A DNA stretch of 64,000 nt from contig NZ_FNEX01000011.1 in assembly GCF_900100435.1 (NCBI RefSeq), positions 175,508 to 239,507 of the forward strand, read 5' to 3'. Position numbers and translations under genes: made by a program. Each line of letters begins with the position of its first letter. Within the stretch, counting starts at the first letter, position 1. Origin of the DNA: Pedobacter sp. ok626. GTDB taxonomy: Bacteria > Bacteroidota > Bacteroidia > Sphingobacteriales > Sphingobacteriaceae. The notes beneath the pieces are model-generated. The model saw only the letters and a list, made by a program, of their open reading frames with translations, was not told the DNA's origin and made no database searches. Positions 1-8,165 of this stretch are shown here, piece after piece.

Positions 1-1138
1 TTCCATCTATAATGTTTAAAGCATTTTTATCTATGCCTTTATCAGCCCAAAATTTAATTTCCGCTATTGCACCATCGTTCGTTGTCGCCTCTTTACCAGA
101 TTTCATGGCGACTGCCTTCAATAAGGTCTCACCATATAGATTAATGCTTTTTTTTAAAAACCAGTAAGTGATCTCTGATAACGTCGGCGAAGTTAATGTG
201 CTGATTTTTTGTGTGATCTCCGGAATAGGCTGATCGTTTAAAGCCATGATGCGCGTTGTAGTAGCCGATTGCGTTACACTAATCCCCGATAGCTTTAAAC
301 TATCTTGCAAACGGTATGCGCAATCAAAAGCGGGATCGGGTAGGGCAGCCGAAATGCTTGATTTGCCAATTCCTAATCCCCATGTGCCTCTTACGTAAGC
401 AACAGAACCATAAGGAGGTAAGAAGACATAGGCTTGGTCTCCAGTACCCGGAGCCCCAGTTTTGACCTCGTTGACAATTTTTAAATATGGGATTTCTGGG
501 ACTGTTTTTAATAATTTCGCAGCATCATTTAGGTTCGCCCCTGTTTTTAAATAGAGGTCAAACTGATTCTCACGCCAAGACAATCCAGAGGTGCCTGCCC
601 CATAATAATTCCCCATGTCTTGCCAAGTCCAGCCTTCGGGAGTAGTTTGCGTGCCGAATATGCGGTCATCGCCAATAATAGTCCCTTCAATCTTTTTTAT
701 GCCTGCTTTTTTGATTGCTGTAACCCATTCTGTGAGAACTACCTTTTCCTTATTCTGGTATCTATCCGAACCCAAAGTAGGGTCGCCACTTCCAATAATG
801 ACCAAGTCTCCTTTTAAAACCCCATCCTCAGTAATATTTCCGGTGTAAGCTAAAGTCGTCTGAAATTGAAAATCTTTACCAAGTACACTAAATGCTGTGG
901 CAGCAGTAATAACTTTTAAGGTAGAGGCTGTTGCCAAACCTGTCTGCTCGTTACGAGTAAACAGCGGCTTTCCGGTATTGGCATCCAAAACACAAAGCGA
1001 AGAAATGGCATATTTGGTTTGAGGATCTGCCAGAAAAGAGTTGTAAGCTTTTTCCAGTTTCTGTATAGGGCTTTGTGCAAAAGAGAAACTACTGATGAAG
1101 AGTAGAAATAAAAAAGGTAATCCTGATCTTTTAGACAT
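1..1138 (-). CDS. dacB: D-alanyl-D-alanine carboxypeptidase/endopeptidase, PBP4 family (3' part cut off by the window edge)
   Basis: Penicillin-binding protein 4 type serine peptidase that trims or cleaves peptidoglycan stem peptides in the periplasm. The reading frame runs from an ATG at 1138 down to base 1 without a stop, so about 379 residues are visible and the C-terminus lies outside the window. The N-terminus is a signal peptide ending around FSFAQ (residues 18-22). The SxxK active-site motif is STLK (72-75), preceded by the usual ATA context. A later SINLYGE stretch matches the SxN motif. The third (KTG) motif would lie beyond base 1. A terminator for the upstream asd gene lies directly in front of the start, so it is probably transcribed on its own. 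The family call is secure; the start is the first ATG that gives a clean signal peptide. Confidence 0.88.
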   Translation of the reverse strand, partial: MSKRSGLPFLFLLFISSFSFAQSPIQKLEKAYNSFLADPQTKYAISSLCVLDANTGKPLFTRNEQTGLATASTLKVITAATAFSVLGKDFQFQTTLAYTGNITEDGVLKGDLVIIGSGDPTLGSDRYQNKEKVVLTEWVTAIKKAGIKKIEGTIIGDDRIFGTQTTPEGWTWQDMGNYYGAGTSGLSWRENQFDLYLKTGANLNDAAKLLKTVPEIPYLKIVNEVKTGAPGTGDQAYVFLPPYGSVAYVRGTWGLGIGKSSISAALPDPAFDCAYRLQDSLKLSGISVTQSATTTRIMALNDQPIPEITQKISTLTSPTLSEITYWFLKKSINLYGETLLKAVAMKSGKEATTNDGAIAEIKFWADKGIDKNALNIIDG

Positions 1139-1145
1139 ATGCTTT

Positions 1146-1196
1146 AAAAAAAAAAGTGATGTATGTATAACTGGTAAAAGCTATTCATACATCACT
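1146..1196 (-). terminator. Intrinsic terminator after asd
   Basis: A perfect 11-bp inverted repeat (1155-1165 and 1186-1196, 20-nt loop) is followed, read on the minus strand, by a run of ten T residues (A-run 1146-1155 on the plus strand; it shares base 1155 with the stem). It lies 23 bases past the asd stop and just before the dacB start. Confidence 0.85.
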
Positions 1197-1218
1197 CTAA
1201 CGTTTATAATTTATAAAA

Positions 1219-2211
1219 TTATACGAGTTGGTTCTTTACAAGGTATTCAGCAATCTGAACAGCATTTGTTGCTGCACCTTTACGTAGGTTGTCAGCTACA
1301 ATCCACATGTTCAATGTGTTTGGTAAAGATTCATCACGTCTGATTCTTCCCACAAATACCTCATCTTTCTCATGCGCATCTTTAGGCATCGGATATTTAA
1401 GGTTTGCAGGATCATCAACTAAAATGATACCTTCAGTATTTGCCAATAGGTTCTTTACTTCAGTTACATCAAAGTCGTTCTCAAATTCAACGTTTACCGA
1501 CTCAGAGTGACCTCCCATTACCGGAATACGTACTGTTGTAGCCGTAACTTTAATGCTGTTGTCGCCCATAATTTTTTGGGTTTCCAAAATCATTTTCATC
1601 TCTTCTTTGGTGTATCCATTGTCCTGGAAAACATCAATCTGAGGGATCACGTTTAAATCGATAGGATAAGCATAGGCCATTGGACCGTCAGTTATTCCTT
1701 TACGCTCGTTCATCAATTGCTCAACAGCTTTCACACCAGTTCCGGTTACGGACTGATAAGTTGAAACAACAACGCGTTTGATCTTATATTTATCATGAAG
1801 TGGTTTTAAAGCCACCACCATTTGAATAGTTGAACAGTTTGGGTTTGCAATGATTTTATCATCAGCTGATAATTCACTTGCATTTACTTCAGGAACAACC
1901 AGCTTTTTCGACGGATCCATGCGCCATGCAGATGAATTGTCGATTACTGTAGTACCAACTTCAGCAAAACGAGGGGCCTCAGCTAATGAAGTGCTGCCAC
2001 CTGCAGAAAACAACGCAATATCAGGTCTCATCGAAATCGCAGTCTCCATGTTTACAACAGCGTACTTCTTACCCTTAAATGTGATTTCCTTACCAACACT
2101 CTTCTCAGAGGCTACAGGGATCAATTCGGTTAACGGGAAGTTACGCTCTTCTAATACTTTTAACATTACGGTGCCTACCAGACCGGTGGCTCCAACTACT
2201 GCAATTTTCAT
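1219..2211 (-). CDS. asd: Aspartate-semialdehyde dehydrogenase
   Basis: Cytosolic enzyme that reduces aspartyl-4-phosphate to aspartate-4-semialdehyde with NADPH, the branch step to lysine/diaminopimelate, threonine and methionine. The 330-residue length is normal for the family. The N-terminal Rossmann motif GATGLVG (7-13) begins right after the start. The catalytic cysteine is Cys126 in NPNCST. Later conserved stretches such as RIPVMGGHSE contain the histidine and arginine used for substrate binding. The gene is monocistronic as far as can be seen: the strong terminator of the preceding minus-strand operon is upstream and its own terminator is downstream. A degenerate -7-like ATATTTG lies near 2285 on the minus strand. 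Confidence 0.95.
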   Translation of the reverse strand: MKIAVVGATGLVGTVMLKVLEERNFPLTELIPVASEKSVGKEITFKGKKYAVVNMETAISMRPDIALFSAGGSTSLAEAPRFAEVGTTVIDNSSAWRMDPSKKLVVPEVNASELSADDKIIANPNCSTIQMVVALKPLHDKYKIKRVVVSTYQSVTGTGVKAVEQLMNERKGITDGPMAYAYPIDLNVIPQIDVFQDNGYTKEEMKMILETQKIMGDNSIKVTATTVRIPVMGGHSESVNVEFENDFDVTEVKNLLANTEGIILVDDPANLKYPMPKDAHEKDEVFVGRIRRDESLPNTLNMWIVADNLRKGAATNAVQIAEYLVKNQLV

Positions 2212-2306
2212 CTTTTAATTTGTTGTTTTACTTGTTTTTAATTATTTAATCAATTGTATTTATGGTGAAATAATAAGTTTCCAAATATGGGTATTTTTTC
2301 AATCAT

Positions 2307-2340
2307 AAAAAAGGGGAGTGGCTTTTGACAACCACTCCCC
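2307..2340 (-). terminator. Intrinsic terminator of the 3-keto-sugar operon
   Basis: A perfect 9-bp GC-rich stem (2313-2321 and 2332-2340, 10-nt loop) is followed on the minus strand by six T residues. It lies 23 bases past the stop of the last operon gene and separates the operon from asd. Confidence 0.92.
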
Positions 2341-2362
2341 AATATCTTGTTAAGAATATCTC

Positions 2363-3241
2363 TTACTTAATCAGTTCGCGGTTTACATAATCAAAGCTTT
2401 GCTTAATGCTTACAAAAGGATCCTTCGAAAAGTTCTCTTGCTCCACAATTAAGTGCTCAAGTCCAGCCTGCTTTGCATGCTTGTAAATGTTCTTGAAATC
2501 TATGGTACCCGAACCAACCTCAGTATTTATACCGTTGTTAGCCTTATCCATATCCTTTACATGCCACATCGGGAAACGACCTGGGTATTTGTTGAATAGT
2601 GCAACAGGATCATTTCCTGAGCGTACTACCCAATACAAATCCATTTCAAATCTGATCAGGTTTTTATCTGTTTCATTTAAAAAGATTTCATAACCGGTAG
2701 TTCCACCTTCATGCTTTTCGAATTCAAAAGCATGGTTATGGTAAGCCAATTTTAACCCAGATTGTTTCACCAGTTCGGCTGCTTCATTTAAACGGCCTGC
2801 AACTTTCTTGTAATCTTCAAGCGACTTTCTTAGCGGTTCTCCTATGTGAGCAATGGTAAAATAACGATTGTTAACCGCTACAGCTCCTTCTATATATGGT
2901 TTTAACAAATCCTTGTTGCCAGTTTTGATGAATTCATCAAAACCAAAATGACCACTTGGCGTAGTTAAGCCATTTGCGGTAAGTAAGTTTTTAAATGATT
3001 TTGCATCCAGACCCCAGTAACCACCAGTTGGTGAAAAACCATAAGTCTCTACCTCTTTATATCCTGCCTTAGCAATTTTTTCTATTACACCTTTTACATC
3101 ATTAGGAAGTTGATTCCTTAATGAATACAACTGTAGTCCAACTTTTCTCTTTGAGCCTGCCGCAAAAGAAATAGATGGTAGTAAAAGCGCTCCTGCTGCA
3201 GCAAGTCCCGCTTGTTTAATAAAAGTTCTTCTCGAGTTCAT
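2363..3241 (-). CDS. Exported sugar phosphate isomerase/epimerase-like TIM-barrel protein
   Basis: Xylose-isomerase-like TIM-barrel protein (AP-endonuclease-2 superfamily), 292 residues. These proteins isomerise or epimerise sugars and keto-sugars using a divalent metal. The N-terminus is a twin-arginine signal (SRRTFIKQ, residues 3-10, then an Ala/Gly/Leu-rich core to about 28), so a folded protein in the periplasm is predicted. Probable metal or catalytic positions are the YHNH stretch (167-170), Asp201, His227 in WHVKD and Glu267/Glu269 in VEQE. It is the last gene of the ten-gene operon, 11 bases after the hydroxypyruvate-isomerase-like gene and just before the terminator. The substrate cannot be read from sequence; the context suggests a 3-keto sugar or its breakdown product. 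Confidence 0.8.
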   Translation of the reverse strand: MNSRRTFIKQAGLAAAGALLLPSISFAAGSKRKVGLQLYSLRNQLPNDVKGVIEKIAKAGYKEVETYGFSPTGGYWGLDAKSFKNLLTANGLTTPSGHFGFDEFIKTGNKDLLKPYIEGAVAVNNRYFTIAHIGEPLRKSLEDYKKVAGRLNEAAELVKQSGLKLAYHNHAFEFEKHEGGTTGYEIFLNETDKNLIRFEMDLYWVVRSGNDPVALFNKYPGRFPMWHVKDMDKANNGINTEVGSGTIDFKNIYKHAKQAGLEHLIVEQENFSKDPFVSIKQSFDYVNRELIK

Positions 3242-3252
3242 ATACTTTCAAT

Positions 3253-4134
3253 TTAAACGTCGCAAATATTTACGGCATCTCTTAATGATTTTATTTTATC
3301 TGCATATTTTGGAATAAATTCCTGTGCCACATAACCCTTAAATCCGGTTGCAAGGATTGCTTTCATAATGGCAGGGTAATATAATTCCTGGGTATCATCA
3401 ATCTCATTTCTGCCCGGTACACCCGCAGTATGGTAATGAGAAATGTATGGGTGAAAAGTTTGGATATTACGGATCACATCTCCTTCATCAATCTGCATAT
3501 GATAAATATCATATAGTAATTTGAAGTTTTCAGAGCCTAACTTTTTCGCCAGTTCTGCACCCCAGGCAGTATGGTCACATTGATAATCCTTGTGGTTTAT
3601 TTTACTGTTTAATAGCTCCATTACCAGTACTACACCGTGCTTTTCAGCTAGTGGTAATACCTGTTTCAAGCCATCAACGCAGTTTTTAAGCCCGGTCTCA
3701 TCATCTTTACCACGTCTGTTGCCGCTAAAGCAGATCAGTTGTGTATAGCCCGCCTCAGCAACTTTAGGAATCATTTCCGAATAGTTTTTAATCAGCGTAG
3801 CATGAAATTGCGGGTCATTCCAGCCATCCACTAAATTGATCTCCGCACCATTACACATAGATGAATATAATCCATGTTTTTTTAGTGTGGGCCAGTCTTT
3901 AGGGCCTACAAGGTCAATAGCTTTAATGCCAATTTTTTTTGCTTCGATGCACAAATCATCCAACTCCATCTTTCCAAAGCACCAACGGCATACCGAATGG
4001 TTTATATTTCCTTTTAGCATCGTGGATTTAGTCTGTTCCAGAGCAAAAGCGGGTATAGCCGCCGAAACGCCTAAAGCGGCGGTTCCGGCAACAATATTTT
4101 TCAGTGCAGTTCTCCTGCTTAGATTTTCACTCAT
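3253..4134 (-). CDS. Exported hydroxypyruvate isomerase family protein
   Basis: TIM-barrel isomerase of the Hyi type, 293 residues. Family members interconvert hydroxypyruvate and tartronate semialdehyde or epimerise keto-sugars. The N-terminus carries a twin-arginine motif (SRRTALK, residues 6-12) and a hydrophobic Ala-rich core, which typical cytosolic Hyi enzymes lack. Family hallmarks are Glu173 followed by LLNSKINH, the YDIYHMQI stretch with Asp209 and His212, HYHTAGVPGRNEID (233-246), and Glu272 in QEF. It lies 14 bases after the MFS transporter gene and 11 bases before the second exported TIM-barrel gene. Whether it really acts on hydroxypyruvate is doubtful; a role on oxidised sugars is more likely from the context. 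Confidence 0.78.
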   Translation of the reverse strand: MSENLSRRTALKNIVAGTAALGVSAAIPAFALEQTKSTMLKGNINHSVCRWCFGKMELDDLCIEAKKIGIKAIDLVGPKDWPTLKKHGLYSSMCNGAEINLVDGWNDPQFHATLIKNYSEMIPKVAEAGYTQLICFSGNRRGKDDETGLKNCVDGLKQVLPLAEKHGVVLVMELLNSKINHKDYQCDHTAWGAELAKKLGSENFKLLYDIYHMQIDEGDVIRNIQTFHPYISHYHTAGVPGRNEIDDTQELYYPAIMKAILATGFKGYVAQEFIPKYADKIKSLRDAVNICDV

Positions 4135-4148
4135 TGGTTATTAAATAA

Positions 4149-5375
4149 TTAAGCTTCAACTTTCTTTTTATCATTAAAAAAGAGCGTAAACAACAGGAAT
4201 ACTACAAATGCGATGCCCGAAGGAATGATCCAGATCATTTTCCAATCGAAAGCGCCTTCGCTGGTTTTGTAAGAGTCAGTGATTAGCCCTGCAACTTCAA
4301 AGCCAATAAGCATACCCACACCATAAGTTGCAAGGGTAATTAAGCCTTGCGCAGAGCTTTTATATTTTTCACCTGCAGCAGCATTCGTATAAATCTGTCC
4401 CGATACAAAAAAGAAATCGTAACAAATACCATGCAATGCAATACCAATGATCAGCATAAAGCTTAAATCGCTCGCATTACCATAAGCAAATAGTGCATAA
4501 CGGACACCCCAGGCAAGCATACCTACTAAAATGGTCTTTTTAAAGCCAAATTTGCTAAAGAACACTGGTAATAATAATAAGAACAGCACCTCAGATACTT
4601 GTCCAATTGTCATTTTACCTGTAGGGTTTTCAAGGCCTACATTAGAAAGGAACGAATGCGCATTCTGATAGTAGAACGCTAGTGGAATACAGATCAGTAT
4701 AGAAGAGATAAAGAATATGGCAAAGTTCTTATCTTTTAATAGCTTCAAAGCATCAAGACCAAGTATCTCTGATATTTTCACCTTTTCTCCTGATGCAACT
4801 TTAGGCGGAGTTTTAGGTAAAGTAAAGCTAAATAGACCTAAGATTAGAGACACAACTGCGCCCATCATGAAGGTATTTTTTAGTAAGCCTTCTTTTACAC
4901 CCTGGTCAGTATCCCAATGAAATACATAGCTAATTAACAATCCGGCAGCTATCCAGCCAATAGTTCCCCAAACCCTAATGGTAGAAAATTCTTTTTCCGG
5001 ATCTTTCATTTGGTTAAAGGATACCGAATTGACCAGTGCTAACGTCGGCATAAACAAAATCATGTAAGCCAGTACATATGGATAAAACCCATTGATGTCG
5101 GTAGCATTATACATCTGGTACATTAAAACGGCACCAACTAAATGTAAGATGCCTAGAATTTTTTCAGCATTAAAATATCTGTCTGCAATAAGCCCAATAA
5201 TAAAAGGGGCAATAATGGCACCCCATGATTGAGTTGAAAAAACGGCGGCTGATTGACCACCAGTAGCACTAAGGTTGTGCCCAAGAAAGGTACCAAGTGT
5301 TACAAACCATGCACCCCAGATAAAAAACTCCAGGAACATCATGGTTGATAATTTGATGCGGTTATTTAAGTTCAT
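4149..5375 (-). CDS. MFS transporter, nucleoside:H+ symporter (NupG-like) family
   Basis: Inner-membrane permease of 408 residues with about twelve hydrophobic segments. The opening IKLSTMMFLEFFIWGAWFV and the following TLGTFLG are typical of the nucleoside:H+ symporter family of the major facilitator superfamily. Related permeases in Bacteroidota sugar clusters are often named nucleoside permeases, but many probably carry sugars. Here the gene sits between the DUF1080 hydrolase and the exported isomerases, so import of a sugar or keto-sugar released in the periplasm is the simplest reading. It is cotranscribed: 32 bases from the DUF1080 gene and 14 from the next gene. Substrate assignment is inference. 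Confidence 0.78.
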   Translation of the reverse strand: MNLNNRIKLSTMMFLEFFIWGAWFVTLGTFLGHNLSATGGQSAAVFSTQSWGAIIAPFIIGLIADRYFNAEKILGILHLVGAVLMYQMYNATDINGFYPYVLAYMILFMPTLALVNSVSFNQMKDPEKEFSTIRVWGTIGWIAAGLLISYVFHWDTDQGVKEGLLKNTFMMGAVVSLILGLFSFTLPKTPPKVASGEKVKISEILGLDALKLLKDKNFAIFFISSILICIPLAFYYQNAHSFLSNVGLENPTGKMTIGQVSEVLFLLLLPVFFSKFGFKKTILVGMLAWGVRYALFAYGNASDLSFMLIIGIALHGICYDFFFVSGQIYTNAAAGEKYKSSAQGLITLATYGVGMLIGFEVAGLITDSYKTSEGAFDWKMIWIIPSGIAFVVFLLFTLFFNDKKKVEA

Positions 5376-5407
5376 GTTTGGTTATTTATTTCTTTTTTTT
5401 GGATCTA

Positions 5408-6103
5408 TTATAGCTTTTTAATCATGATGTTGCGGTACCAAACTTCATTTCCATGATCTTGAAGTGCTATTTTTCCTGATTTGTAAGTTCCCCAATCTGG
5501 CCAGCTTGCAAACTTACTTCCGGCAACAAGCGATTTCCAGTTGTCGTCCCAAAGTGTAGTCGATACTACTTTTACGCCATTTAGGTATTGCTCCAGTTTA
5601 CCATCTTTGCAAATGATTTCAGCTGTATTCCATTCGCCAACAGGTTTTACCGGCTCAGAACTGCTTTTAACAAGATCATACAAATCCCCTGAACGGTGTT
5701 TTGGTATTTTACCGTCGCTATGACCATCATTATCCAATACTTGCATTTCTAAACCCGTACTATAAGTTTGATGATATTTTGCTGGATCCTCCTTTACATA
5801 GTAAATGATACCACTATTGCCTTTAGGCGCAATTTTCCAATCTATTTTTAAATGAAAGTTGCTGTACTCATTGTCCGTTACTAAATCGCCACCGCCACTT
5901 TTATCTCCATTGGGATTGAAGTGTAAAGCGCCACCCTCAATAGTCCATTTAGAGCCTGCGGCAGTTTTACCGTAAGTATGCCAGCCTTTCGTTGTTTTAC
6001 CGTCAAATATTTTAGTAAAACCTTTTTTGCCCGATTGAGCCTGAGCAACGCTTCCACCAAATAGTGCGGTTAACACAATGGCTGATAAGATATATTTTTT
6101 CAT
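5408..6103 (-). CDS. DUF1080 protein, 3-keto-disaccharide (3-keto-glycoside) hydrolase family
   Basis: Secreted beta-sandwich protein of 231 residues with a Sec signal peptide ending near VAQAQ (about 19-23). The mature protein opens with GFTKIFDGKTTKGWHTYGK, the usual start of the DUF1080 fold, and later has GNSGIIYYV and WNTAEIICKDGKLE, both family hallmarks. Members cleave glycosides whose C3 hydroxyl has been oxidised to a ketone, by an elimination-type mechanism. Its presence with a glucoside 3-dehydrogenase-like enzyme and a cytochrome c in one operon supports that role strongly. It lies between an exported oxidoreductase (49 bases upstream) and the MFS permease (32 bases downstream). 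The glycosidic linkage attacked is unknown. Confidence 0.85.
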   Translation of the reverse strand: MKKYILSAIVLTALFGGSVAQAQSGKKGFTKIFDGKTTKGWHTYGKTAAGSKWTIEGGALHFNPNGDKSGGGDLVTDNEYSNFHLKIDWKIAPKGNSGIIYYVKEDPAKYHQTYSTGLEMQVLDNDGHSDGKIPKHRSGDLYDLVKSSSEPVKPVGEWNTAEIICKDGKLEQYLNGVKVVSTTLWDDNWKSLVAGSKFASWPDWGTYKSGKIALQDHGNEVWYRNIMIKKL

Positions 6104-6152
6104 GTTCTTAGTTTTCTATCCTTGTTCTTTACGCTTTGTACTTTAATTCTGG

Positions 6153-7610
6153 TTAAACACCAAGCGACCATCCTTTACGGTATTCGCGTTTTACAAATTG
6201 ATTCACGTCATCAAAATTGGTGATCTTCATGTTGGCATTGTCCCAAAGTAATTTAATGTTTCTGCCTGGATACTTAATTTTTCCTTCTGCATTTTTGCGT
6301 TGGATGTCAGTACCTCTAATCGCAAGATTAGCCATTAACAATGATTCTGTAAGCGGTCCTGCAATAGAGAATGGAGAGCTTAGCTCTTTTTTGCCATAAC
6401 CAGCGATACAAGCATCAACCCATTGTGTGTAATGACCGTTAGCGCCATCTGGAACACGAGCAAATTTTTGTGCTACTTTGATATTCTCATTTCTGCTTAA
6501 AGGAATTAAACGTGGATTTGCACCATAAGTACTAGCCATCATTTTACCTTTTGTCCCAACAAACAAGGTGCCGTTTCCACCGTCGCCAAATGTATCGTTG
6601 GCGCCTAATTCTTCAGGCCTTTCAGGTTGTATACCACCGTCCATCCAATGTACAGTAACGTCACCCTTTGTTTTATTAGTCTTAGGGAATTTTAAAGTCA
6701 CATGACTTGATGGTGGGCAGCTATCAGGGAAATACCCTCTTTTAAACTCATCAACATATACAGAACCAACGCTAGCCTGAACTTCAGTCGCGTATTTTAG
6801 ATTTAAAACACTGAAAGGAGCTTCCAATAGGTGACAACCCATATCTCCTAACGCTCCGGTTCCGTAATCCCACCAGCCACGCCAGTTAAAAGGAACAAGT
6901 TTATCTACATAATCTTTATAAGGAGCAGTACCTAACCACAAATCCCAATCAAGATCAGCAGGTATTGGCGCTTTATTGGCCGACCATGGAATACCTTGCG
7001 GCCATACCGGTCTGTCAGTCCATGCATAGATAGTATGTACATCGCCAATTAAGCCGGCATCATACCATTCCTTCATTAACCTTGGACCATCATTAGAGGC
7101 ACCCTGATTACCCATTTGCGTAACCACTTTATATTTTTCAGCTGCTGCAGTTAAAGCACGCGCTTCATAAATATCATGGGTTAAAGGCTTCTGAACATAC
7201 ACATGCTTTCCTAACTGCATAGCGGCAATAGCTTGTATAGCATGATTATGATCAGGGGTAGAAATAGAAACTGCATCAAAGTTCTTAGCCTCTTTTTCCA
7301 ACATTTCACGGTAATCCCTATAATACTTTGCTTTTGGGAAAGCTTTTACGCTCGCCGCAGCTCTACTATCATGTACGTCGCAAAGGAATCCAATATCGGC
7401 TTTTCCGCTTTTATAGATACCGGAAATATCCGCTTGTCCTTTACCGCCAGCGCCTATACTTGCAGTAATAAGTCTATCGCTAGGGGCTAAAAAGCCTCTT
7501 CCACCCAAAACATGGCGCGGTACAATCATAAATGCCGATGCTGCGATAGCGGTGGTCTTTAGAAAGTTCCGCCTGGATGAAGATTCTTGATCTTTTTTTG
7601 TGTGGTCCAT
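6153..7610 (-). CDS. Exported Gfo/Idh/MocA family oxidoreductase (Tat signal)
   Basis: NAD(P)-dependent sugar oxidoreductase, 485 residues. A twin-arginine signal (SSRRNFLK, then an Ala-rich core and PRHVLGG) starts the protein, so it is predicted to be exported folded with its cofactor bound, as Zymomonas glucose-fructose oxidoreductase is. The Rossmann part begins at ITASIGAGGKGQ. The conserved EKP-type motif appears as YVQKPLTHD, with Gln in place of the usual Glu. The C-terminal domain has GALGDMGCHLLEAPF and a long loop with WMDGGIQPERP, typical of the large Bacteroidota subgroup of this family. The operon also has a second, signal-less member of the family. The substrate is probably a 3-keto sugar or a related oxidised sugar (inference). 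Confidence 0.85.
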   Translation of the reverse strand: MDHTKKDQESSSRRNFLKTTAIAASAFMIVPRHVLGGRGFLAPSDRLITASIGAGGKGQADISGIYKSGKADIGFLCDVHDSRAAASVKAFPKAKYYRDYREMLEKEAKNFDAVSISTPDHNHAIQAIAAMQLGKHVYVQKPLTHDIYEARALTAAAEKYKVVTQMGNQGASNDGPRLMKEWYDAGLIGDVHTIYAWTDRPVWPQGIPWSANKAPIPADLDWDLWLGTAPYKDYVDKLVPFNWRGWWDYGTGALGDMGCHLLEAPFSVLNLKYATEVQASVGSVYVDEFKRGYFPDSCPPSSHVTLKFPKTNKTKGDVTVHWMDGGIQPERPEELGANDTFGDGGNGTLFVGTKGKMMASTYGANPRLIPLSRNENIKVAQKFARVPDGANGHYTQWVDACIAGYGKKELSSPFSIAGPLTESLLMANLAIRGTDIQRKNAEGKIKYPGRNIKLLWDNANMKITNFDDVNQFVKREYRKGWSLGV

Positions 7611-7651
7611 TTGTGTGTGGTTCTAGTTGTATGGTTCTTTTTGTGTGTTGT

Positions 7652-8062
7652 TTATTTTTTTAGCGATAAAATATAGCTAACCATTTTTTTCGCATCATCT
7701 TTACTTAAAGCTGAGTGTGGCGTCATAGGAACTTCACCCCATACTCCTTTACCACCTGCAATGATCTTATCCGCAAGATGATTTACATTTTCGTCATTTA
7801 AAGGGTATTTAGCTGCGATATCTACATATGCTGGGCCAATCACTTTTTGTACTTTGTTGTGACAGCCAATACAGTCAGATTTTGCAATCAATTTTTCTCC
7901 TTCGCCTTTAACCGCGGGAGCTTCAGCTGCTGGAGTCTCAGTAGTTGTTGCTGGGCTTTCAGTAGTTGTTGTAGTACTTGTAGTTGAAGAACGTTCTTCA
8001 GGACTTGAACATGAGGCCATTGCCAATACAAGGCAGCCTAGTGCTAATAGTGTTTTTTTCAT
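7652..8062 (-). CDS. Lipoprotein cytochrome c (class I, c-551/c-552 type)
   Basis: Small electron carrier of 136 residues. A lipobox ends at Cys18 (MASC), so it is probably membrane-anchored on the periplasmic side. A Thr/Ser/Glu/Pro/Ala-rich linker (about 20-52) leads to one heme domain with CIGCH (64-68) and an axial methionine at Met113 in EVPMTPH. In glucoside 3-dehydrogenases a cytochrome c takes electrons from the FAD-containing GMC subunit. The operon position, together with genes for both dehydrogenase subunits, suggests it is that acceptor and passes electrons to the respiratory chain. It starts 103 bases after the preceding TIM-barrel gene; that gap holds an inverted repeat. Confidence 0.88.
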   Translation of the reverse strand: MKKTLLALGCLVLAMASCSSPEERSSTTSTTTTTESPATTTETPAAEAPAVKGEGEKLIAKSDCIGCHNKVQKVIGPAYVDIAAKYPLNDENVNHLADKIIAGGKGVWGEVPMTPHSALSKDDAKKMVSYILSLKK

Positions 8063-8088
8063 CAGTTTAATTTGTCTTTAACGGTGAT

Positions 8089-8154
8089 GAAGCTATCATG
8101 TGCTACCAAAAAAATATTCGTTTCGGTTTGTGTTCTGCAGCACATGATGGTTTC
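8089..8154 (-). repeat. Inverted repeat inside the 3-keto-sugar operon
   Basis: A 16-bp imperfect inverted repeat (8089-8104 and 8139-8154) with a perfect 10-bp core and a 34-nt A/T-rich loop sits in the 103-bp gap between the TIM-barrel gene and the cytochrome c gene. There is no T-run after it on the minus strand, so it is more likely an mRNA processing or stability element than a terminator. Confidence 0.45.
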
Positions 8155-8165
8155 ATTTTATTGTT

